The notes below the pieces were generated by a model. It made no database searches and had not been told where the DNA came from. It was given only the letters and a program-made list of their open reading frames with translations. 64,000 nt of DNA from Luscinia megarhynchos. Its lineage: Eukaryota > Chordata > Aves > Passeriformes > Turdidae. A program made the position numbers and the translations under genes. The stretch is from positions 62,725,352 to 62,789,351 of the forward strand of contig JAPFBE010000003.1 in the NCBI GenBank assembly GCA_034336665.1, read 5' to 3'. This document shows positions 10,101 to 22,100 of this stretch, piece by piece; positions within the stretch are counted from its first letter, which is position 1, and each line of letters starts with the position of its first letter.

Positions 10101-13100
10101 TAAAATGGATAGCTCAGTATTTTTGACTTGGCCTATTTTTATTTTTTTGAGATCATATTTATGTTTTAAAACTTGAGTGCTGCAATTTGGGATGACTGTG
10201 TTGAGTGGAAGTGGTTGGGTGGAGAGGAGGCTGTGAAGAGGAGTTACCAGCTTGGCCTTTCCCAGGCAGCAGAGTTGCCAGTGAAGGGAGCTCAGGGGCA
10301 GGGGCAGAAAGGGGCTGTGATTTGCACTTTGCAGTCAGAACAAGCTGTGGACAGTGCTGGAGGAGATCAGAGCAGTTGCTCTTCACGTATGATTTTCACT
10401 CCAGAATTACGAGGGAAGATGTGGTCTGTTAATGCTGTAATATGCTTATGCAATGCAACAGATTGCAGTGGATCAGGAAAGGTGACCTACTTATTAGGGT
10501 AGCATGATTGGCCCATGTCAGCTGATGTGTGAAGGCAAGCTTCCTTCTGGTCTGCAGCTCTGTCCCTGGGCAGTGTTGGCTCCTGTCCAAAAAAATAGTG
10601 ATTTTTACCTCCCTATTTCAACCTATTTGTTGTATACAGAGAAATTTCCCATTTGCTTGAGCAAAACATGCCTAGTACACTCTGTGAATATTGGTATACA
10701 AATATATGATGATTTTTTTTTGAAAACTAAATAATTTAAAAGAAAGCATTCATTGTTGATTTAATAGACTAAAGTAGCACTTTCAATACATAGAATGTAA
10801 CAAATGGTTTAAACAGCAGCCTTGAATTTTGATGGATTAAAGATGGGTGTACTTTGTGAGGAATGTATAATTCTCACAGGAGCTTATGAAACCAATTGAT
10901 AATAGAGTTTCTAGTTAATATATAAGACAAACCTCGCTTTGTCAATCTGCTGAGTTTTTACGTTTTGTGTTTTTCCTTTCAGCAACGTTATTTCAGAAAT
11001 GACAGTTAAAAGGCAGTCCCCAGCCCCGAGGGGTGCGAGGATATCCGGTCGCATTTCCTTGCAGTTGGATGAGGATGGTCAAAGAATAAGGCGTGAAAGA
11101 TCATCAGCTCAGTCTGCAGACTCCAGAAGGTATTTTTGCTGTGTTCACTTCCCAGAGAAGGAGCATGCAGTTACTAATGGATGATATTTTAAATTTACTT
11201 GTACCTATTAATGTTTCAGTACTTCAGAGCTTAAAGAAATTACTTAAGTATTTTTTAAAAGTACTGTTAGCAGTGAAATAAATTGTGAGAACAAGGTAGT
11301 TAATGGCAAACAGCTAATCAAATAATGTGTACTTTTTTAATATTACATTTTTGATAATTAAATATACTTTGTGCTGAAATGTGCTTGTTTTAACTAGTTT
11401 AAATTATTTTCACCTACACATAATACAATTTTATGTCACTTTCTTAACTTCTTGGGAAATGGAGGCTTTTGAAAGCTTGCTTTCATGGTCTACAAAAGTT
11501 GATAATGTTCTATGTTTAGAAAGGGTTCATCCATTCTGTTTGGATTTTCAAGAGATATTAAGCTTGGTCTATTTATTTATTTATATATTTATTTGACCTC
11601 ATTCTGTAATTGATTTCTTTATTATCTGTGATGTTATAATTATCCATTAAATTAACTTTATAATTTACATGTGATTTCAGGGTACTCCTTAATTTTATTT
11701 TACTGCTGTATTATGTGGCCACTCTCTTTGTAGTGAATTGAGGAGTTCTCTTACATTTCTGGTTTACTCCTGGAAGCTGTGCTTTTCTTGCCTGTAGTCT
11801 TTGGATTTTCCCATGGCAGCTCATCATCCCATTCCTTCTCAATGTATTCTTTCCCTAGCAGTTTTTAGTACAAATAATTTCTCTTGTAGTTTATTTACTT
11901 TGCAAATTAATCCCCATTTTTGGGGGTTAGCGCCTGAAAATTGAGGGAATCATTTGTGTTTAGATAGATCATGGTGAAGACAGAATTTGGGTAACAAAGG
12001 AAAAGCATGAGTTCATGGGTGAATAGGTGTACAGTATCCTGTGTATGGTGAAACTGTGCTTGGTATATTACTTCAGAAACAGCACCTTAAAATAGTTTTT
12101 AAAATCCCTGTAGTGGTAAACTCTCTCCAGTTTCAGGCCTGAGTTCTCTCCTGCACACCTGAAAATCGAATGGATTTGCTTATCAACTGATAGTAGGGAA
12201 AGAATGGGTTAGGAAGAATACCTAAATTTAAGTCGAGTTACTACATTGCAATGAAATGAGTGATGTTGCTTTATAGTAATTTAAACTTGTAGTTTTAAAA
12301 TAAACGTTCTTCCAAGACATGCATGTGTCTTTGGCCAATGTCATTGGGAGTTGCACACAGATAGGAAAATGTAATACTGAATCAACATTCTTTTAAGGCT
12401 CTGTAACTAGATTGTTCTGTGCTGAAAAAGATCCAGGGTAGTTTCATCACTACAAAGTAATATGACAAGAGCAGGTTTGCAGAAGTAGTTGAGGCCATTT
12501 GAAATCTCCAGTAAATTCAAAAGGGTAGAATTTTAAGGTCAGAAGGGGTAAATCTTGCCGGGGTAACAGTGGATATGTCATAATAAATAGTGGAAACCTG
12601 AAAGATAATATGATTAAAAACATAATTGATTCTAAAGACATTGTGGGGGTTTTTATTTTCATTTATAAGAATTTGATTACTTGTTGAACTCTTGTATTTT
12701 TAATTAATTTATTTTTTTAATACAGCTTACGGTAATGATAAATGTGATTGAAAATAGATGGTCAGAATGAAGTATTTTTATATTCAGAAGAGCAAGCATC
12801 AGGGTGATGATATTGAAAATATATCATATGGATATACTCTGACTGTTTGCTGATGGCAGAGAAGGTGGCTGTGTAATCTTCCAAAAGGGCTATTTATGTC
12901 ATAGAGCAGGAATTATTTGATTTAGTTGTTGCGTTTTCTGTTCCTGAATTGTGCAATATTTTTTTTACAGGGAAAAAACCCAAGTCTTAAGATAGTTGCA
13001 ACTTTGTAAAATCACTTAAGTACTGTGGTTTGATACTGTTTACCTTTATTCAGATTCCTAAATATTCCAGTTAAAATTGACTGCAAATATAGTGCTTGAT

Positions 13101-16100
13101 TTATGCTCATTCTTTCACATGGAAATGTTCTGAGAAACTGTTAAAAGACAAATAGTAAAGCCATAAACACTCTCTGATTAAAAGTCTGAAGATTTAGTGA
13201 GAGTCGCTATCTTTTTTTTTTTTGTCTCCAGAGATCTGTTAGTTCACAAAAATATTTTGTGCTTTTTAATTTGTTATCTGGCAATGTTCTAAGGTGTTGT
13301 GAAATACTAAATATCGGTTTTCTTTTTTTGTTTATAGAAGTCTCAAAGTAGGAAAGAGGCTTAATATATTCACTAAGGCTTCTACAGAACCAGAGCACGC
13401 ACTGAAAACAGGTTAGTGGAAATTCAGTAATGAAAAATGCAGTGAGGCTAAGTTCTGCATTTTTAGAATATCAAGAGATTTGTTTTTGTGAGGAGACATG
13501 ACCCGCTCACTTTCTGCTTTCAACTTGATAAAAGAAATGACTATTTTGATATAGCTCTGATTTTTACCAAGTGAAACTTCCATGCAGTGTAATGAATTGT
13601 TTTCTGCAATGATCAGGGCACCCTGTTAGTGAGCTTGAAGGGTATAACTGGCTTCTTGTCACAAAGGTCAGTCTTATTTCTGTGAGTGTAAAGCCAGCCT
13701 GGAGGATGGGTATGTTGGCCACGGCTTATTTGGTCAAGTTGCAAGGAGATGTGAGGCTGTGATCCCAAGGAAACAAGCATGCCCCGCAGGTGGCTGAGCA
13801 TAAGTATAGTAGTAGGAACCCAAGACTACACAGTGGATTGCTCTGGGGCATTCTTTTGTTTAGTGTTCCATCCCTCTAATCATCTGCATGGACCTGCTCC
13901 AAGCGGTCCATGTCCCTCCTGTGTTGAGAACCTCAGAGCTGGTTGCAGCATTCCAGGTGGACTCATGAAAGCAGAGGAGAAGACTCTCCTCTCTCACTTT
14001 GTTTTATGATTCTAGTTGGCTTTCTGAGGTGTGAATGCACATTGCTGGCTCATGTCCAGATTTTATCCACCCATATCCCTAAATACTTTTGGGCAGGACT
14101 GCACTCTGTCCATCCATTCCCCAGCCTGTGTGAATGCTGGTGGTTGCCCCAAGCCAGGTGCAGCACCTTGCACTTGCCCCTGTTGAGCCTCATGAGGGTC
14201 CCGTGAGGCCACTTCCTTGAGTTTGTCCAGGTCCCTCTTGATGTCTCCTGTCCTTCATGTGTGCCAACTGCACCACTCAGCTTAGAGTCACCTGCAAATG
14301 TGCTGAGGATGCACTTGATTCCACTGTCTGTGGTGTTGGTGAAGACACTGAACAGTACAGTTTCAGTGTGGATTCCTGAGCAACACTACTTTGTCACCGA
14401 TCTCCATTCAGACATTGAGCTCTTGACCTTGGAGTGCATGTCTGGATAGAGCCCTGGAATGGCCCATGAGGCCTGGGCCGTCTGGGTGTGACCACCCAAC
14501 CAATTGCTTATCCACTAAATATGGCAAACATGCCAAAACTCATGGGAGATGAAAGAAACCAAAACTAAAGTCAGAGCAGGTGTGACTCACCTTCCTATTC
14601 ACTGAATGGCACAATGTGCAGAAACAATCTTAATGCTGCCTAACAGGGATAGGTTTCACTCATGAAGACTTGGCCTCAGTACAGGCTGGGTTTGGCCAAG
14701 AGTGTGTGAATATGGGCAAGTCATGTAAAGAACTCTGACTTTTCTTCTTGAGCAGTGAGACTGCATTGTTAGCATTGATCTTTAATGTGCTGTTTTCCCT
14801 CAGCTATTCTGAGGCGCTTTTAAAAACCAGACTTTATTCCAGTGTAGTGACTTAGAACTTTATGTAAAGCTAGCAGCAGCAGAAGAAATAGTACTCCTCT
14901 CTAAAATCTCGTAAAGTGATGAGTATTTGTTTCAATAGCAGAACTGTAAGTTTTTTGCCAGATTCTAGCTGAGTAGGTTTTTATCTTATTTTTTTAACAC
15001 TTGAAACTGCAGGGAGATATTAATTTGTCTTTTTGGTGAAATGTCAAATAGTGCCATTTGCATATTTTCAAGCAGCTGTGAACTTTCTGAATACAGCCAC
15101 CTCTGTGAAGGTTGTTTACTGGAATGGGATTCAGTTTTCTGGTTTTTAAGACTGCCAATATCCATAAAATTGGTGCATTTTACATGTAAAAAACATAATG
15201 AATGATGTAGTGTTTGTTTTTAGCTGTCCTAGCAAGTGGACTTTATTGTACTTGTAATTAGATGTTAAGATGCAAGCTTCTTTCAGCTTTTTGTGTAGTT
15301 GTTTGATTCCAGGTAGCTTTGAGGAAATATACAGTTTATTTTAGACCAGGAAGCTGATTACTTGGCTTACTCACTAAGCCTGATGACAAACATTTTTTTG
15401 AGCATTAATCTTGGGAAATGCCAGTGTGATACTTGATACCTTTATTCATTTGTTTCCACTGTCTTGGTTCATATTAAAAGAGATAATGGGTTAAAATTTA
15501 TTTATACGTAACAGAAAAGCAAGTTTTGCTTTAAGTATTGAGTATTGACTTTGAAACTTGAATGTTAACTGGAAATTGTCACCCTGAAAATTCTCCTCAT
15601 AACTATTAATGTAAAATGTCAGTATTATTTTCTGTTTCATGAGGTGAAATTATAATCTTTATCACCTCTACTGCAGGCTTGAAAAACAAGGTTCTGCTTT
15701 CCTCCATCAGAGGATTTATTAGTTTCTTTATGATATCGACAATAATTTCATTCTGGTATGGTTTCTCATGTCTTGTAGCTGTATTCTATTCCTGCCTCCA
15801 GCCCTCAAATCAAAGTAGTCAGCCTGGAAATATAGTTCTGGAAATTTCCCTCTTAGGGAATAATTTGAATAATTATATTCTGATTTAACACCAAAAACCC
15901 TGAAAACACTTTTCTATATGTAAAAATACCGTTTGCCCTTTCATTGTGTTTCCCTTAAAGGAGGGGGTAGAGGTTTGGTTTTGTTTTTTAAATTCAGTTG
16001 AGTTGTAAGCCACTGAGCCAAAGATGAAATTATATCTTGACCTCAAGTATTTACACTCAGGAGTAGTAAAATAATAGGTTATTGGCTATGATCCACTCCA

Positions 16101-19100
16101 AGTGGACTGTAACACCTGAATTCTCGTGAAGATCAGTGTTCCAAGGGGCTTAGGATGAATTGATAACAGAGGGAGGCAGGAAAACAAAGGGGAATGCAGC
16201 TTAGGCCAGCTCACTCGTCTGCAGCCCAGGGCACTCCCAGAGGTCCCTCCCTGTCCGTGGTAACAGCTTGTTCCCTTCAGTTCAGCGAAGCGGTTCATTC
16301 TGGGCTTGTGACCAGCTCTCCGGGGTGGAGAGACAGGAACTCCTTAAGAAGAGTAACTGCTGCAATACGAGTGCACTTTGATTTAAAAAAAAAAAAAAAA
16401 AAAAAGCATCAGGAAAGATATATCCCTAAAGGAACTGTTTTGCTTTTTGAAAAGAATAAGAAATCATGGTTTCTGAGAGACAAAACCTGGGACACTTAGG
16501 AGCATTGGGGAAGGAATTGCCATGATTTGTAGATTTGAATTACTACCCTGAAGGAGAATATCATTGTGAAGAATCTGAAAATCCTATAGAAGTAAGGTTC
16601 CTTTAAAACGGTGCACCAGTCAAGTTCAGAATTTGTTATACCCACATTTTTTGAAAGATAAAACCAAAGATTGTGGAAAAAACGAAAATATTGCTTTATG
16701 TGAAAGACATAAAAATAAGTATTTCCCTAGGAGTTCAGAATATATTTTCATCAGAGATTTGAGAACTTCAAGAACTTTCATGTAAACAGAGAATTCTCAT
16801 TTGAGGAAGGTGATGCTGGTATCTAAGGGAGAAAAATTTACACAGCTGAAAGTTTTAGTCTCTGTAAGGATTGATGTTAAAGGACTTTGTCTTAGCTAGT
16901 GAGAAATCTTTGGCTGCTGACAGATGTTTACAAAATTTCTTTTTTAGTATCTTCACCAACAATTTGGGATCTGGAGTTTGCAAAGGAGGTTGCAGCAGTA
17001 ACTGCACAGCCTCCCCGAAACGGTTTTGAGGAGATGATCCAGTGGACAAAAGAAGGAATACTGTGGGAGTACCCAATTGACAATGAAGTTGGTATGTGCA
17101 CTGTGAGCTTATTATCTGTCTCAGTTTATCTTTTCTGAAAATTAGAGCATGTTTGACCTTTGACTGTTTTAACATAGTGTTTCATCTGTGAGTCATGCTT
17201 TTGATAGTAAACAAATTTAACTTCCTGATTGTCCCAGATCAGAGATGCTTCAGATGAACTCATTCTGGTGCTCTTCAGGTGAAGTCTGGCAGGTGGTTTG
17301 GCTGATCTGAGGACTGGCTGCTGCCAAGAGACAACTCCCGCCCTCCCCCTGCCGTGCTCAGCACCAAAAGGCTGTTTGAGTCTCTTACATAATACTTTTT
17401 ACTCTGCAACTTCTTTAAATTAAGCTCCTAGCAGAAGTTGGGGAATCTTAAAACTGCCGTGCGTGTTTTATAATGCTGATTCTGTTCTTTGGTGTGGCTC
17501 TTGGACCAAGAGTCTTGCCAGATCCTAAGCAGCTATCGGCCATTTCTATATCTGGGCAGGCCAAGTGTTAAACAGTTGTTTGCTCCCTTTGTTCCGTCTG
17601 TTTCATAAGAATAAACAGTCACAATATTCACTCACCCTGGGCATCTATGTTAATTAGGCATCTTTGTGCACAGTATTTTCTTTTATTACCATAAAAAACA
17701 AAAAAAGCTCCGTGTGAAGTTATGCCAGCAGACAGTGAATGTTAAGGAAGTGAAGAACAACTACACAAAGTGTGTAGTATAGGAAAGGGGACTTCATAAC
17801 TTCAGGAGAGCTTGGCTGTGGGTTTTGGGGTTTTTTTTAAGACTCTAAAGACATCAAACAGAACTGCTTTGTAATGATTCAGTCAGTGAGAGCAAAACAG
17901 GTTCGTATCTGAGGCTGGGAGTCTTTGAAAGTCTGTCCTATACCGAGTTGCAAATTGAATAATGTGCTTCATTGTTTCTTAATGTTTATTCTCATCCTAT
18001 TTGGCAGTTTCTTCACAGGATTTAATCACTGCTCCCAGAATTGATCTGTTCCATCATGTAGAAATCCAAGTATACTCTAGTCATGTTTTTGCAAGCTGCA
18101 AACCGCTGTGGCCAATGTTTTTTGTGCTGTTGTAATGTGGCTGGAACCCTGCTGTCTGGGGCCGTCAGTTGGCAGAGTGTCTTTGGCGGGCAATGGTTTC
18201 CCTGTTGCAGCCGTGCCGCTGGAACCGCGCTGTCTGGGATGGGGCGGGCGGCGGACAAAGAGTCTTTACATATAGTTAAAACAGGAATCTTCAGTGATCT
18301 GTCCACAAAGACGAGTCATGTGGAAAATTCCAGTGGAGCCTCCAAAACCTGTCACCTCTCAGGTTGAAATACCAAGGCAGTAAGTTCTGTCCTATCAGAC
18401 TGCCAGCCACAGGCTGTTAATCACCTCAGGTGTGTCAAAGCACAGTTAAAAGCTCGAGGACCTCGCTCCGAGCATATCAACATGCTGTAATTTTGGTTTC
18501 TCTGCAGAAGAAAGATGCCCCTTTCTACTGTTAATTTTGCAGTTTTGTAACAGCCATTTCCCTCGGTAGGAGGAGATTACTTCAGCTTGTTCTGTATCCA
18601 GAAATGTGTGATTATTCTTCTATGCCAAAAACATGTGGCTTTAAAAATGTAAGTGCAATTCCATTTTCTGTTGAGGAAGCACGTATACTCAACTTTCAGC
18701 ATTATGAAAGCCTTTAAAGTTTTAAACCAAATAGAAAAAAGAACGGCAACCTCTTGTAACTCTTTTTCTTGGCTCCAGAGCATCTCTGGTGTTCTCGTTA
18801 GAGTTGCTTCACCAAGGCACTGTGCTGCACTGTGTGGCACCAGGGCAAGGTCATGGTTTTTGAAATGATTTTGCTGTGAACATCTGAAGATGTGGCTAGA
18901 CATAGTGGCTTGCTATAGTGGCCAGCAGCAGTCTTCTCCCTCCATACCTTACTGCCCTGTTGTTTGCCCTTACCTGCATGTCCTGTCCCTTGTCCAATAC
19001 AGTTGAAGTCACTGTTAGTCAGAAAATTGCCATTTTTCCTCTCCATCTCTCCTGCCTCTGTTTAATTTTTACCAGTTTAGCAAACCATTAGTGAAGTTTG

Positions 19101-22100
19101 CATAACATTGTTCTCACTCCTCCTTCTTTCTGCTTTTCTCTCCTGTTTCTAGGTAGTTTTAATGCTGCTCCATGATTGTCATGGCAAAAAGTTCGGAAAG
19201 ATGTTTATTTGTGCCTCATGTATTATTTCTGTGCATTTATGCCATAAAGACTTAAAAAAGCTAAAAAGGTCAGGGCAGGTGTGAATGTGCATTAGCACCT
19301 CATTATGAGGAGCAAATGTTTATGGTGGGCCAGAGATTGTTGCTGCACAAGTGATAGGAAGGTTTTCAGTAAATTAATTCCTCAGTTGCCTCTGATGGCT
19401 TCTGCAGGCAAAAGTTCACCACGTCCTGTTCTAGTTGCTGGTTAGCTGAGCTGCTGTTCCCAGCAGAGAAATATTGGATCATCTTGCCAAGAGAGTTGGC
19501 AGAGTTACACAACCATTGCGTCGGGGTTTCTTTACTAACTCTGAGTCTGTTCTAGGGAGCTACTGAAGAGCATGATTGATGTAATTCTAAAAATCCTAAA
19601 AGGATAGAATACTTTTGTTGAAAGGGACCTTTAAAGATCATTTAGTCCAAACCTTCTGCCATGGACAGGGACATTTTCTCACTACATCTGAACACTCAGT
19701 GATCTTTATAGCATGTCAGCAGCACTCGCAGTAAGGGATGAACATCTGTGTTTGGATTGACATCTTTAAGACAAGGCTGGTGGTGTCCTGGAAGGACTGG
19801 TGTTTTAGCTAGAGAAATTCCCCAGACTTTCTGTTTTGTAGCATGTGAGGGGATTGGAAATAGGATATTGAGAGTAGGTGTCTTGTTTTGATGCTGAAAA
19901 AGATTTTCTACTTTAGACTTCTGCCATGCATGTTCTTTCAAATTACATTTCTGAGGACAGTGCAAGAGAGGCTGAGAGAGAGGCTTGCAGCAGGATTCAC
20001 AGCTTGCTAGGGGTGAGGGGAGTCATTATCTCATCTAATCTGTTCCCACCAGAGGCTTCAGCCTCTGATGCTTTGGAAAGTTGTGGTCTCCTTTTCTGTG
20101 ATGTACACTTTACTTTTTTGAGGACTGAAATACATGGTCTAACTGAAATATTTGGACTTAACACTTCATCCCCAAACCATGTACACTCTGACAAACAGGA
20201 GAGCAGATATATAATGTAATATTTCTTTCTGACCTGCATTTTTGTGAGGCTCTAAATTGCTTATTTTGGGTTAAAGATGAAAATTGATGAAATGATTTAT
20301 TAGACGCATTACATCTCTCCTGATACCCTGTATCTGTCCCCAGAAGAAGAGCATCCAGAAGGCATCATTTGGATTCTTTCAATAATGAGTTTGTTTGGTT
20401 TAGTTCTCTTGGATTTTTGAGACCAGCAAAAGTATGGAAGTCTGGAAAAGTTGTTAGCTTGAAAAAGCAACCAGTAGCATCCAGGTGCATTAAGATTCTA
20501 CCTCCCCATGGTGGGGGAAAGCTGGCATGGATGGCATAGTGAAAGCATCATCACTGCTTCTGTCCGTGAGCACAGCAGAAACACACTTTGTGAAACTGAC
20601 ATTACCTGCTTTGATTTTTTTAACTTTCAACATAAAGGAACAAGGAGAGAGGTCAGAAGAAGGAAATGTGCTTGCTTTCTCCAAGAACAACAGAGATAAA
20701 TGTGGTGTGCAACTGTGGCATAGATGCACTCACACATTTCTAGGAAAAATATAGGTATTTCTCTGCTCCTTCAGATATTCCAGTATCTTAAGTTTCAAGC
20801 AGGAAAAAAGTAATGCAAACTTAAAAAATACAATTTGAGTGACTTCTCCATCCCAGAGATGTGCATAATTTCTTCTGAAACTGTAGAACTTCTACCAAAG
20901 AACAAAGCCTAGAACTCATGTGGCTTAATTTCCTCAATTTTACCTCAAATAATATAGAAAAATGTAACTAGCTAGCTTAGAAAAATGTGTACACCATACT
21001 CATGTGTATGGTATAGGCTTCTCATTTTTGTCATCTTGAAGTAGTGCAATAGTTTTCTCTAATAACAGATTTTTAAGGGTACAAGCAAATTGGGATCAAA
21101 TAAAATTTTTCATGTATATCTAAATCCCATCTAAATGCCTTTTGTTTTGTGGATTTTTTTCCCTTAAAATTAGGAACAGCAAAAGCAGCCTTTTTTCTGT
21201 GTGTAGAAATTCGTGTTCTGAGTCTTTATCTCTACCATCACAGTATGAACAAAAGCAAAAAATCCACAGGACAAAGAACAAAAGTTTACACTATCTCAAA
21301 TAATCCCTTATGCCATGTCCTGTAGAGGCTTTTGAAAGCATCATCTTTGGTGATGGCTATGACTTAAAAGCAGTTGGTGAGATACACAATAATTCTACAT
21401 CATCATTCACTCACAGATTCAGAAAATGTCAGAAAACCAAATTTCTGTGCTCATTTGATAGCAATAGGATGTTAAAAGCATGACTTGGAATGGACATGTA
21501 AATGTTGTTAGCTGTTCAGTATTTTATAAGTTACGAGGTTATCTTATTTGTTCAAGGCTATTTTGTATTCTTTATTCCTCTGCAGAATTTAGGCAGTGTT
21601 CTCTTTAAGGATTTATGAAGAAAGTGCCTGCAATCTAAAAGGTGGTACCAAGGATAAATCAAAATTTTCAAGTATTGAACAGACTGGATTTTAGCAAGAA
21701 GATTGATTTATGGTTATAATTATTCCTCCTACTTCCACCCCAGCATCAGGCTTTTATCAAGATTTCAATCCAGAAAGTTGATTTAAATATTACATATTCT
21801 TAGAAATGCAAGCAGAACCATTAATTTTACTAATTTAAGATTATTTTCAAACTCTATTATTTTTTACTTTGTTAAACTTGCTATTTTATTATGATAACAA
21901 CTTTTGTCTTTTTTGCTTTGTCTTTCTGTTAGGGATGGAGGACGATGCTGAATTTCACGAGCATATCTTTCTGGAGAAACACCTCGAAGGCTTTCCCAAG
22001 GAAGGACCTATCCGCCACTTCATGGAACTAGTCATCTGTGGGCTCTCAAAAAACCCATACCTCAGTGTTAAGCAGAAGGTTGAACATATTGAGTGGTTTC

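Larger units (their letters stand above)
13412..16947 (+). other. MRPS31: MRPS31 intron 5
   Basis: 3.5 kb, phase 1. It contains a reversed CR1 fragment (about 13862-14512) and an A21 run (16385-16405). No coding sequence was recognised. The acceptor is TTTCTTTTTTAG. Confidence 0.88.
17092..21932 (+). other. MRPS31: MRPS31 intron 6
   Basis: 4.84 kb, phase 1, the largest intron of the gene. It contains a GC-rich tandem duplication (18106-18267) and a short CR1 remnant (about 19600-19690). The rest is AT-rich without recognisable features. The acceptor is TTTGTCTTTCTGTTAG. Confidence 0.88.
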
